A stretch of 5,868 nt of DNA from Bacteroidales bacterium (GTDB lineage Bacteria; Bacteroidota; Bacteroidia; Bacteroidales; UBA932). This document shows, piece after piece, positions 1-5,868 of this stretch. The first letter of the stretch is position 1, and each line of letters starts with the position of its first letter. The stretch covers positions 1-5,868 of the forward strand of contig JABUTP010000070.1 in NCBI GenBank assembly GCA_021443625.1, read 5' to 3'. The notes under the pieces were generated by a model. It saw nothing but the letters and a program-made list of their open reading frames with translations. It was not told the origin of the DNA and did not search any database. Position numbers and translations under genes: made by a program.

Positions 1-602
1 GCCGATATGGCTTCGTTGCGGAACACCCTGCCCGGGCACACGACCCTGATGGGGGGCTGCACCTTTTCCATAGTGCGGACCTGCACCGATGAGGTGTGGG
101 TGCGCAGAAGGATGTTGTTGTCGCTGTTGTTGTTGATGAAGAATGTGTCCTGCATGTCCCTGGCGGGGTGCTCCGGCGGGAAGTTGAGGGCGCTGAACAC
201 GTGCCAGTCATCCTCTATCTCGGGACCTTCGGCCACGGAATAGCCGAATTTCTTGAATATTCCCAGAATCTCCTCGCGGGTAAGGGATATAGGGTGGCGT
301 GCCCCCAGATTCATCGCGTCCCCCGGTTTGGTGAGGTCAAATGAAGCCGACGATGCGGTGATGCTGGAGGCAAGGGCCTCGCGGATTTCATCTATCTTTG
401 CGAGGGCTTCGTTTTTGAGAACGTTGAGTTTCTGCCCGAAAAGGCGTTTCTGCTCGGCCGGAACGGTGCGGAAATCTTCAAAAAGACGGGTAATCTCCCC
501 TTTCTTGCCGAGAAGTTTCACCCTGATGTCTTCCAATTCCTGCTCTTTCTGCGCGGTAAGATTGCGGATAAGGGCAGACAGTTCTTCTATTTTCTGGTTC
601 AT
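1..602 (-). CDS. pheS: Phenylalanine--tRNA ligase alpha subunit, N-terminal 200 residues (C-terminus beyond window)
   Basis: PheS pairs with PheT as an alpha2-beta2 class II aminoacyl-tRNA synthetase that charges tRNA-Phe in the cytoplasm; the alpha subunit holds the active site. Seen here: a charged, helical N-terminus (about residues 1-90) matching the coiled-coil arm that contacts tRNA, then the start of the catalytic core. Core blocks are highly diagnostic: RHPISLTREEI (102-112), EGPEIEDDWHVFSALNFP (125-142), HPARDMQDTFF (145-155), RTHTSSVQVR (167-176) and CPGRVFRNEAIS at the window edge (189-200), which holds the class II motif 2 arginine and glutamate. The start at 602 gives the usual N-terminal length. 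No Shine-Dalgarno is visible; the leader is AT-rich, as is common in this phylum. It follows the guanylyltransferase gene by 42 bases but has its own candidate -7 box. The frame is open to base 1. About 140 residues should be missing, judging from the family length of roughly 340. Confidence 0.97.
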   Translation of the reverse strand, partial: MNQKIEELSALIRNLTAQKEQELEDIRVKLLGKKGEITRLFEDFRTVPAEQKRLFGQKLNVLKNEALAKIDEIREALASSITASSASFDLTKPGDAMNLGARHPISLTREEILGIFKKFGYSVAEGPEIEDDWHVFSALNFPPEHPARDMQDTFFINNNSDNNILLRTHTSSVQVRTMEKVQPPIRVVCPGRVFRNEAIS

Positions 603-607
603 ATACA

Positions 608-636
608 ATAACTTCGCTTTAGGCGCGCAAAGTTAT
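608..636 (-). promoter_or_regulatory. Inverted repeat overlapping the pheS -7 box and leader
   Basis: The arms are ATAACTT (636-630 on the minus strand) and AAGTTAT (614-608), a perfect 7-base inverted repeat separated by 15 bases. Inside it CGC (627-625) and GCG (617-615) can extend the stem, leaving two unpaired bases at 628-629. The left arm contains most of the TAACTTTG box. It could be an operator, a small leader hairpin, or chance. It is not a convincing intrinsic terminator, since no T tract follows on the minus strand. Confidence 0.35.
628..635 (-). promoter_or_regulatory. Candidate Bacteroidetes -7 box for pheS
   Basis: Reading the minus strand, 635-628 is TAACTTTG, a full match to the Bacteroidetes -7 consensus TAnnTTTG, and the same eight bases as in the box upstream of the guanylyltransferase gene. 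It would start transcription roughly 20 bases before the pheS ATG at 602. I find no TTTG at the expected -33 distance, which would fall within the last codons of the upstream gene and just past them, so this promoter may be weak or need an activator. Confidence 0.55.
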
Positions 637-644
637 AAAAAATC

Positions 645-1730
645 TTACATAAAATCCCCTTTATCCTGAGCGGTGAGATCCACGAGGATTTCCTTCACTG
701 CGGCATCGCTGCGGGGGCAAACCAGTAGCACGTCGTCGGTATCGACTATCATCACGTCCTTCAGATTCTTTGCCACGACCAGTTTTTGGGGGTTGTGTTC
801 CACTACTATCGTCCCCTCAAGGTCGGCGGTGATGTTGTGCGAAGCCCTTACGGCATTGCCCTTGTCGTCCTTCCGTGCAAAGTTGTAGAGCGAATCCCAC
901 GTGCCGATGTCGGTCCATCCGAAACTGCCGGGGAAAATCCACGCCTTGCGGGTTTTTTCCATAACCCCATAGTCGATGGAGATGGAGGGGGAGTTGCGGT
1001 ATATGTTCTCCACCTGCTGCTCTTCATCCTCTTTGCCGTAGATGTCGCGTCCGAAGAGTTCGGCCACCTCGGGGAGATATTGTTCTATCTCTTCCTTGAT
1101 GGTCTTCAGATTCCAGATGAAAATGCCGGAGTTCCACAGAAAATCGCCGCTCTCCACGAAAATTTTAGCCAGTTCGTAGTTGGGCTTTTCGGTGAAGGTC
1201 TTGACCTGGAAACAGTTCTTTTCGCCAATCCTTACGTTTTTCTCCTTCGAATACTGGATGTAACCGAAGTTGGTGTTGGGCGAAAAAGGTTTTATACCGA
1301 TGGTGTATAACTGATTGTGGTCTGCAGCGTAGTCGAGGGCGGTGCGGATGGTGTTTTCAAACTCGGCCTCGTCCAATATGATGTGGTCCGACGGGGCCAC
1401 CACCACCGAAGCCTCGGGGTCTTTGCTGTAAAGCTTGTAGGTGGCGTAGGCAATGCAGGGGGCGGTGTTGCGGCGGAAGGGTTCGTAGAGAATGTTTTCG
1501 CCCGGGATGCCCTCGGCCTGACTCTCCACAAGCTCGCGGTAGCGCGTGGAGGTTACGATATAGATGTTTTCGCGCGGCAGGATGCGGGCGAATCTGTCTA
1601 TGGTAATCTGGAGCAGGGTGCGCCCCACCCCCATGATGTCGAGAAACTGTTTGGGACGGGCGTTGCGGCTCAAGGGCCAGAAACGGCTTCCGATGCCGCC
1701 GGCCATAATTATGCAGTAGTTGTTTTTCAT
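645..1730 (-). CDS. manC: Mannose-1-phosphate guanylyltransferase (GDP-mannose pyrophosphorylase), short form
   Basis: This cytoplasmic enzyme makes GDP-mannose from GTP and mannose 1-phosphate, the donor for mannosylated glycans and precursor of GDP-fucose used in capsule, O-antigen and glycoprotein synthesis. The 361-residue protein shows the nucleotidyltransferase signature AGGIGSRFWPLSR (10-22) with PKQFLD (26-31), then EPFRRNTAPCIAYA (83-96), the metal-binding APSDHI (112-117), the sugar-phosphate site FTEKPN (179-184), NSGIF (200-204), SIDYGVMEK (251-259) and GWTDIGTWDSL (271-281). The C-terminal 80 residues are the small beta-rich domain of this family. The roughly 110-residue cupin phosphomannose isomerase domain of bifunctional ManC/AlgA proteins is absent, so isomerase must come from elsewhere. 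The start at 1730 is chosen because the nucleotide-binding strand begins right after it; an in-frame ATG at 1847 would run through the terminator and promoter. No Shine-Dalgarno is visible. The next gene, pheS, begins 42 bases after the stop. The symbol manC reflects function, not a checked orthologue name. Confidence 0.93.
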   Translation of the reverse strand: MKNNYCIIMAGGIGSRFWPLSRNARPKQFLDIMGVGRTLLQITIDRFARILPRENIYIVTSTRYRELVESQAEGIPGENILYEPFRRNTAPCIAYATYKLYSKDPEASVVVAPSDHIILDEAEFENTIRTALDYAADHNQLYTIGIKPFSPNTNFGYIQYSKEKNVRIGEKNCFQVKTFTEKPNYELAKIFVESGDFLWNSGIFIWNLKTIKEEIEQYLPEVAELFGRDIYGKEDEEQQVENIYRNSPSISIDYGVMEKTRKAWIFPGSFGWTDIGTWDSLYNFARKDDKGNAVRASHNITADLEGTIVVEHNPQKLVVAKNLKDVMIVDTDDVLLVCPRSDAAVKEILVDLTAQDKGDFM

Positions 1731-1750
1731 AAGCTGTCGCGTGATTTTAC

Positions 1751-1782
1751 CAAAGTTAACAAAAAGAATTGTCCCGACCAAA
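1751..1782 (-). promoter_or_regulatory. Bacteroidetes-type promoter for the guanylyltransferase gene
   Basis: On the minus strand, TTTG at 1782-1779 (-33 element) is followed by exactly 20 bases and then TAACTTTG at 1758-1751 (-7 element). This matches the known Bacteroidetes sigma-ABfr consensus TTTG-N19-21-TAnnTTTG in sequence and spacing. Transcription should begin a few bases downstream, leaving a leader of only about 12-15 bases before the ATG at 1730. It lies just downstream of the terminator of the preceding operon, so this gene is independently expressed. Confidence 0.85.
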
Positions 1783-1796
1783 TATGCTCCCCTCGC

Positions 1797-1831
1797 AAAA
1801 AAGAAGCCGCACTCTACAGCAGTGCGGCTTC
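1797..1831 (-). terminator. Intrinsic terminator of the receptor/lipoprotein unit
   Basis: On the minus strand a perfect 11-base GC-rich stem, GAAGCCGCACT (1831-1821) and AGTGCGGCTTC (1813-1803), encloses a 7-base loop and is followed directly by six T (1802-1797). This is a classic rho-independent terminator, 21 bases beyond the lipoprotein stop codon. On the plus strand only a single G and then no T tract of note follow the stem, so it acts in the minus direction. Confidence 0.92.
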
Positions 1832-1852
1832 CCGGTATGGAGGACAAGAAAT

Positions 1853-3700
1853 TTATTTCTTCTCGGCTGCGGAAACCGCTATGAAGTTGTAGTATTTGGT
1901 GCCGGAGCCCGAGATTCCCATTGCGTAACCCGATATGGTAATATTCTTTCCGTCAAGGGCATCGAGGTTGAGGCTGTCCAGAGGGTTGGAAACGGAACAC
2001 TGAACGGCAGTACCGTCAATCACTATGTTGTAGTAGTTGCCGCTCTTGGAGAGTTTTCCTTCTATGGTGACATATTCCACCGACACGAGGTCATCTTTGG
2101 ACTTGTCCTTGCCGTCAATTGCTGCCACCGCTGCGTCAAGGAATGCGGCATCGGCCGTCTTGGGCTTGGGCTGGACGAAATCTGCCACGCTTCCGCTCTT
2201 GAAGGCTATCTCGTAGCCGTTGATCTCGGTGGCGAAGTTGTAAACAACATTCTTGCCGTCGGCAACCTTGACCTTGGCTTTGTCGCCGATTTTGAAAAGG
2301 GTGGGGTCAAAGGTTTTGCCTGCATAAACGTATGCCGCATCGGTGCCGTCGTCAATCACGAATCCCTGCTTGCTCACGGCAACGACAGTGCCTTCGACGG
2401 TGGCGCCGGAAGTCCGGTTGGCAGTCATCTGGGCCAATGTGGAGACGGTAACCTTTTCCACTGCCTCCAGATAACCCACGGCTTCAATGGTGCCGCTGTA
2501 GGTTGTCTTGTAGGCTACGACGGTCACTACGTCACCCACTTCGAACTTGCCGGTAAGGTTGGTGGATCCGCCTTTCTCAGTGGCGATATTGTAACAATAA
2601 ACCTTTCCTGTGGCATCGGTCAGGTCAAAGCGGCCCTTGGCGATGTTGTTGATTGAAGTTACATAACCCTTGATTCTGAACCACGAGTCGGGGTCGTCGT
2701 CCAGAGCGATGAACGAACCTATGTCTATGGGATTGATGTTGCCTTCCTGCTCCACGGTGAATATAACTGTGGATGAGGCGGACTCGGTTGCACTGGAAAG
2801 GGTGATTACCGCATTGCGGGGTGCCTCCAGGTTGGCTGCAGCCGCAATGGTGAGGGTAACGACATCCCCCGATTTCTCAATGTTGGTGCACTCGAGCCAC
2901 TCTTCGGCAAACGACACGTTCACGTTGCTGCCCTTGGCGTCGGCCACGATGGTGAAACTGCCGCCGTCCTTGCCTACGGTTGCACTGTCTTCCTCAAGGG
3001 AGAGGAGAGACTTGACGTGTGACACATATACGGCGTCAACTATTTCTATGGTGCTGCCCCATTTTGTGCGGGTGCCGGTAACGGTCACTTCGTCGCCCAT
3101 CGCCAGACCCTGCTCGTTGAAGCAGACCTGCTGGCGGAGATCGGGGGTGAGCAGGCCATAGATGTAAACGGTTCCGCCGCTGGCATCGGTGATGTCAAAG
3201 TTGCCGAATTTTGTATTTACGATGCGGGTGATGCTGCCGCTGATCTGATAGGTGTTGAGGTCATCGTCGGGGAGTTCGCAGAACTGCTTGCAGGTCACGA
3301 TTTTGGTTCCGCCGCTTCCGCCGCCGTCACCCGCCTGGGTTACGGCAATGACGGACTGGGGAGCCCCGTCGAGGTCGATATTGGTGGAAGATACCGCTCC
3401 GATGGCGCTTTCAAACGAAATTTTGCCGCTGCGGGTGGCGTCGCTGTTGGGGGCGACGGTGATGGATACCTGTGTGTCTCCGGTGCCGTAGGCGGGGGAG
3501 AGTGTCACCCAGTCGGGCGAGGTCGAGGTCCAGATGCCGTCTGCCTTCACGGTGGCCACGAAACTCAGTCCGCCCGATTCTATCGTCACGGAGCCGGGAT
3601 CGACCGAGATTTGGGAAGCCATCTGCTGGACGTCATCGGCGCACGATGCAAGACCTGCCATTACGATGGCCGAGAAAAGTATGCTGAAAAACTTTTTCAT
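1853..3700 (-). CDS. Surface-type lipoprotein with two BACON domains and four OB-fold-like repeats
   Basis: The 615-residue protein begins with a lipoprotein signal peptide: MKK, a hydrophobic core, and lipobox LASC with the lipidated cysteine at residue 20. It then reads CADD, and acidic residues here are typical of Bacteroidetes lipoproteins sent to the cell surface. Inferred layout: BACON domain (about 31-123, with the usual DWVTLSP around W64), Gly-rich linker (125-132), OB-fold-like unit (134-228), second BACON (229-319, EWLEC around W268), then three further OB-fold-like units (about 327-416, 417-510, 515-612). A recurring signature supports the repeats: GNFDITDASGGTVYIY (166-181), GRFDLTDATGKVYCY (356-370), GFVIDDGTDAAYVY (446-459) and a weaker copy near 554-568. 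No catalytic motif is visible. BACON domains are commonly thought to bind carbohydrate, mucin or protein; the OB-like units resemble those annotated as nucleic-acid-binding in similar proteins, but the ligand is unknown. The gene follows the receptor gene by 23 bases and ends at a strong terminator. The lipoprotein call is firm; domain boundaries and role are inferred. Confidence 0.88.
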   Translation of the reverse strand: MKKFFSILFSAIVMAGLASCADDVQQMASQISVDPGSVTIESGGLSFVATVKADGIWTSTSPDWVTLSPAYGTGDTQVSITVAPNSDATRSGKISFESAIGAVSSTNIDLDGAPQSVIAVTQAGDGGGSGGTKIVTCKQFCELPDDDLNTYQISGSITRIVNTKFGNFDITDASGGTVYIYGLLTPDLRQQVCFNEQGLAMGDEVTVTGTRTKWGSTIEIVDAVYVSHVKSLLSLEEDSATVGKDGGSFTIVADAKGSNVNVSFAEEWLECTNIEKSGDVVTLTIAAAANLEAPRNAVITLSSATESASSTVIFTVEQEGNINPIDIGSFIALDDDPDSWFRIKGYVTSINNIAKGRFDLTDATGKVYCYNIATEKGGSTNLTGKFEVGDVVTVVAYKTTYSGTIEAVGYLEAVEKVTVSTLAQMTANRTSGATVEGTVVAVSKQGFVIDDGTDAAYVYAGKTFDPTLFKIGDKAKVKVADGKNVVYNFATEINGYEIAFKSGSVADFVQPKPKTADAAFLDAAVAAIDGKDKSKDDLVSVEYVTIEGKLSKSGNYYNIVIDGTAVQCSVSNPLDSLNLDALDGKNITISGYAMGISGSGTKYYNFIAVSAAEKK

Positions 3701-3707
3701 ATTGTTT

Positions 3708-3713
3708 CCTCCT
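3708..3713 (-). promoter_or_regulatory. Strong Shine-Dalgarno of the lipoprotein gene
   Basis: AGGAGG lies 7 bases before the ATG at 3700 on the minus strand, in the 23-base gap after the receptor stop. It fixes the start codon. Such perfect Shine-Dalgarno sequences are uncommon in Bacteroidetes, where AT-rich leaders are usual, and none is visible before the other two starts in this window. Confidence 0.85.
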
Positions 3714-3723
3714 TTGGATTAAC

Positions 3724-5868
3724 TTAGAATGTGATGCGGGCACCGATCTGACAACGCCATCTCGAGCTGAAGTCGCTCATGCTGATGGTGTAGGGATCGT
3801 AGTGGTAGGTGGGGGTGGCATTCCCCTTTTCATCCTTGGTGATTTTGGTGACACTGAGGATGCGAAGGTTGTTGGTGCCGGAGTTGTAGATACCCCATTC
3901 GCGGTTGAAGAGGTTGCTGATGTTCATAAAGTCGGCAAACAACTGGAGTTTCTGACCTTTCTGGCGGTTGAAGTAGATGTCTTCTCCAACGTGGAGGTCA
4001 AAGTGGCTCTCGAAAGGTGCAATACCCGCATAGCGCTCCGACCACTGGCCGCGGTGGCTGCTGAGATATTTGTTGTTGAGGATGTAGTTCTCGAACTTGG
4101 CGGCATCTCCAGGGGTGGTCCAGGTCATCTGGGGCACCTCTTCGCTGGTGGGGATGTACATCAGAGAGTTGCCTTTCTGGGTGTCGTTGTTGAAGTCGGC
4201 GGTTTCGTTGTAGGTGTAGCAATATCTCATTCCGCTTTCGCCGGTGTAGGTCAGCACGATGTTGGTGCCGAGGCGGCCGCCGGCGTAGGGACGGGTGTGG
4301 TAGGATGCCACAGCCATAACCTTGTGGGGCTTGTCAAAGATGGAGTAGCCCAGCTGGGGATTGTTGGTATCCACGGAGTAGCCGTCCTTCCAGTTGGAGA
4401 GGGCGACGCTGCTGGTGCCGTCGTTCACCGAGTAGGAGTGGCCGTAGGTGTAGGATGCCATCAGGTTCAGGCCGAAGTCAAACGATTTCTCGAGTTTGCC
4501 GCTGATGGAATATGTGTAACCGAGGTTGGTGTTGAGCAAGTCAACAATGGTCGAGTAGCTGCTGCTGATGGTGTTGTAGTAGGGAGCAGTGCTGCCCGGG
4601 TTGGCTGCGGAGGCCTCTGCGCTGACGGGATAAACCACGTTGGAACCCGATGTGATGGCGAGGTTGCGGAAGAAGACGTTGTTGAGAGTCTTGGAGTAGA
4701 GGGCGTCGAAAGTGAAATTCCAGCCGCCTTCGAAAGTCTTGTCAAATCCGAGATTCACGCGGAACACCTGGGGATATTTGAACTTGCGGCTCATAGTGTT
4801 GATGGTGGCACCGCTGGTGGCGGCGGTCACTATGCCGGGTTTGATGATATCGTTGTAAGGGTCGCTGGTGTTGGGGAGATTTGCGGGGATGTTGTTGCCC
4901 GAAATCTGTACCGACTTGGCTTCCATACCGTTGTTGTTATAGGCGTTGGAGAGCCAAACGAAAGGCACGCGGCCGGTGAAGAGGCCCGCTCCTCCGCGCA
5001 GCACCGAGGTGTGCTCACTGTCGAGATACCAGCGGAAACCTACGCGGGGAGAGAACAGCGGGGTGGCTTTGGGAAGTGCTCCCACGCTGGCGTCCCAACC
5101 CTGCTCCTCGGAGAATTTGTTGAAGCCCTCATTGGTGGTGGGGCGGTTGAGGAGGACGGGAAGATCCACGCGCATACCGTATGTTATACTGAGGTCTCGG
5201 TTGGGTTTCCACTCGTCCTGGGCATAGAGTCCGAACTGTGCGGCCCAGGTGGTTGCACCCCAGGCGGTTTCGCCGCCGGTAAGTTCGGGGTCGGCATAGT
5301 TGTAATAGAACTTGTCAAGCTTGTCGTTCAGGTAGTTCTCTACGCTGGTATAGACATATTCGCCGAAAGCGTACTGGCGGAATATGTTGAAGAAGCGGAA
5401 AAGCTCGTTGTGCGTACCGAGGGTGACGTTGTGCTTGCCCGCAAGGATGGTGAAGTTGTCGCTGAGGGTGTAGGCGTCACTGCTCATCGCGTTCTGTCCT
5501 GCGGAGTAATACGTACCGAGGTTGATGGTGTAGCGGTCGCCGGTGATATATACGCAGGCTGCCTTGTAGGGAACTTCACGATGGTCGCGCACGAATACGC
5601 CGGTGGCGCGCAGCTCGTTGGACATACGGTCGTTGATGCGGCTGTTCAGCTCCAATACCAATGTGTGGGTGTTGTTGACAATGGAGTTGGAGGAGTTGTT
5701 GAAGTAGTATGTGCTGGTGCCGGAGCCGTATTGGTCGGAGAGTGCATTCGCATACTGGTAGCGGAACATCAGCTTGTTGGCGGTGTTGATGTTCCAGTCG
5801 AGGCGGAACATAGAGTTGAACGACTGGTTCTTCTTCTGGTGGGGAGTGAAACTCTCGGAGAAGTTCTC
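3724..5868 (-). CDS. Oar-like TonB-dependent outer-membrane receptor, C-terminal 714 residues (N-terminus beyond window)
   Basis: This is the beta-barrel part of a TonB-dependent transporter of the Oar-like family, an outer-membrane protein that imports or exports a substrate using energy passed from the inner membrane by TonB. The frame stays open from base 5868 to the stop at 3724-3726; an ATG at 5811 is internal, since the 19 codons before it read as the same barrel. Seen (positions within the fragment): alternating aromatic and polar strands such as KLMFRYQY (32-39), KHNVTLGTHNELFRFF (145-160), the conserved LYAQDEWKP (214-222), FSPRVGFRW (272-280), and the family hallmark RGGAGLFTGRVPFVWLSN (291-308). 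It ends in ARITF, the terminal phenylalanine being the usual barrel-assembly signal. Missing, by comparison with family members of about 1000 or more residues, are the signal peptide, a carboxypeptidase-regulatory-like domain and the TonB plug. It is not of the SusC type by these motifs, and no SusD follows; a BACON/OB lipoprotein does. The substrate cannot be read from the sequence. Confidence 0.9.
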   Translation of the reverse strand, partial: ENFSESFTPHQKKNQSFNSMFRLDWNINTANKLMFRYQYANALSDQYGSGTSTYYFNNSSNSIVNNTHTLVLELNSRINDRMSNELRATGVFVRDHREVPYKAACVYITGDRYTINLGTYYSAGQNAMSSDAYTLSDNFTILAGKHNVTLGTHNELFRFFNIFRQYAFGEYVYTSVENYLNDKLDKFYYNYADPELTGGETAWGATTWAAQFGLYAQDEWKPNRDLSITYGMRVDLPVLLNRPTTNEGFNKFSEEQGWDASVGALPKATPLFSPRVGFRWYLDSEHTSVLRGGAGLFTGRVPFVWLSNAYNNNGMEAKSVQISGNNIPANLPNTSDPYNDIIKPGIVTAATSGATINTMSRKFKYPQVFRVNLGFDKTFEGGWNFTFDALYSKTLNNVFFRNLAITSGSNVVYPVSAEASAANPGSTAPYYNTISSSYSTIVDLLNTNLGYTYSISGKLEKSFDFGLNLMASYTYGHSYSVNDGTSSVALSNWKDGYSVDTNNPQLGYSIFDKPHKVMAVASYHTRPYAGGRLGTNIVLTYTGESGMRYCYTYNETADFNNDTQKGNSLMYIPTSEEVPQMTWTTPGDAAKFENYILNNKYLSSHRGQWSERYAGIAPFESHFDLHVGEDIYFNRQKGQKLQLFADFMNISNLFNREWGIYNSGTNNLRILSVTKITKDEKGNATPTYHYDPYTISMSDFSSRWRCQIGARITF

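Noticed and set aside
7..669. Overlapping plus-strand frames at the left edge
   Set aside because: The minus strand here encodes PheS with near-universal core motifs; the plus-strand frames are shadows.
1731..1847. Upstream in-frame ATG extending the guanylyltransferase by 39 residues
   Set aside because: The extension would cover half of the terminator and the whole promoter, and the family normally begins just before the AGGIGSR motif, as it does with the start at 1730.
1317..1892. 191-codon plus-strand frame opposite the guanylyltransferase gene
   Set aside because: It is antisense to a gene whose catalytic motifs are unmistakable, and it covers the promoter and terminator of the minus strand.
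1769..2656. 295-codon open frame on the plus strand opposite the lipoprotein gene
   Set aside because: It runs through the terminator hairpin and lies wholly antisense to a protein with signal peptide, lipobox and recognisable domains. Its translation shows no family features, and no ribosome site or promoter fits. It is a by-product of codon use on the other strand.
3924..5227. Small frames on both strands within the receptor gene
   Set aside because: They are rich in Ser, Thr, Arg and Pro from shifted reading of a Thr/Ser/Asn/Tyr-rich barrel, and have no start signals.
5809..5811. ATG as the start of the receptor gene
   Set aside because: The frame continues open to the window edge with barrel-like sequence, and a start here would lack signal peptide and plug domain. 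The gene is cut by the window, not short.
3724..5868. Reading the receptor/lipoprotein pair as SusC/SusD polysaccharide utilisation genes
   Set aside because: The receptor hallmark (RGGAGLFTGRVPFVWLSN) is Oar-like and the lipoprotein is made of BACON and OB-like repeats with no SusD helical repeats, so a Sus label is not supported.

Overview
The window looks like a chromosomal segment from a member of the Bacteroidota, most likely order Bacteroidales. The evidence is an Oar-like TonB-dependent receptor, a lipoprotein with BACON domains, the Bacteroidetes-type promoter motif (TTTG, about 20 bases, TAnnTTTG), and the wording of the PheS and GDP-mannose pyrophosphorylase proteins. I cannot resolve the genus. 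All four recognisable genes lie on the minus strand, so transcription runs from the right end (5868) to the left end (1). There is no gene-free stretch over 300 bases; the largest gap is 122 bases.

Region by region, in transcription order: (1) 5868-3724 is the C-terminal 714 residues of an Oar-like outer-membrane TonB-dependent receptor, with its N-terminus outside the window. (2) 3700-1853 is a 615-residue lipoprotein following after 23 bases, with a near-ideal Shine-Dalgarno sequence. It appears to be built as BACON, OB-fold-like, BACON, then three more OB-fold-like units. The two genes look like one transcription unit. (3) 1831-1797 is a strong intrinsic terminator closing that unit. (4) 1782-1751 is a textbook Bacteroidetes promoter driving (5) 1730-645, a short-type mannose-1-phosphate guanylyltransferase. 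(6) 602-1 is the first 200 residues of phenylalanyl-tRNA synthetase alpha subunit (pheS). It has its own candidate -7 box in the 42-base gap after the guanylyltransferase gene, overlapped by an inverted repeat.

Functionally, the receptor/lipoprotein pair is an accessory envelope module of unknown substrate. The lipoprotein carries acidic residues just after its lipidated cysteine, as expected for surface display, and could be a binding partner of the receptor. The other two genes are housekeeping: GDP-mannose supply for surface glycans and charging of tRNA-Phe. I see no mobile element, CRISPR array, tRNA or rRNA. Nothing here convincingly amounts to a wholly new system; the receptor/OB-repeat lipoprotein pair is the best candidate for unexplored biology.
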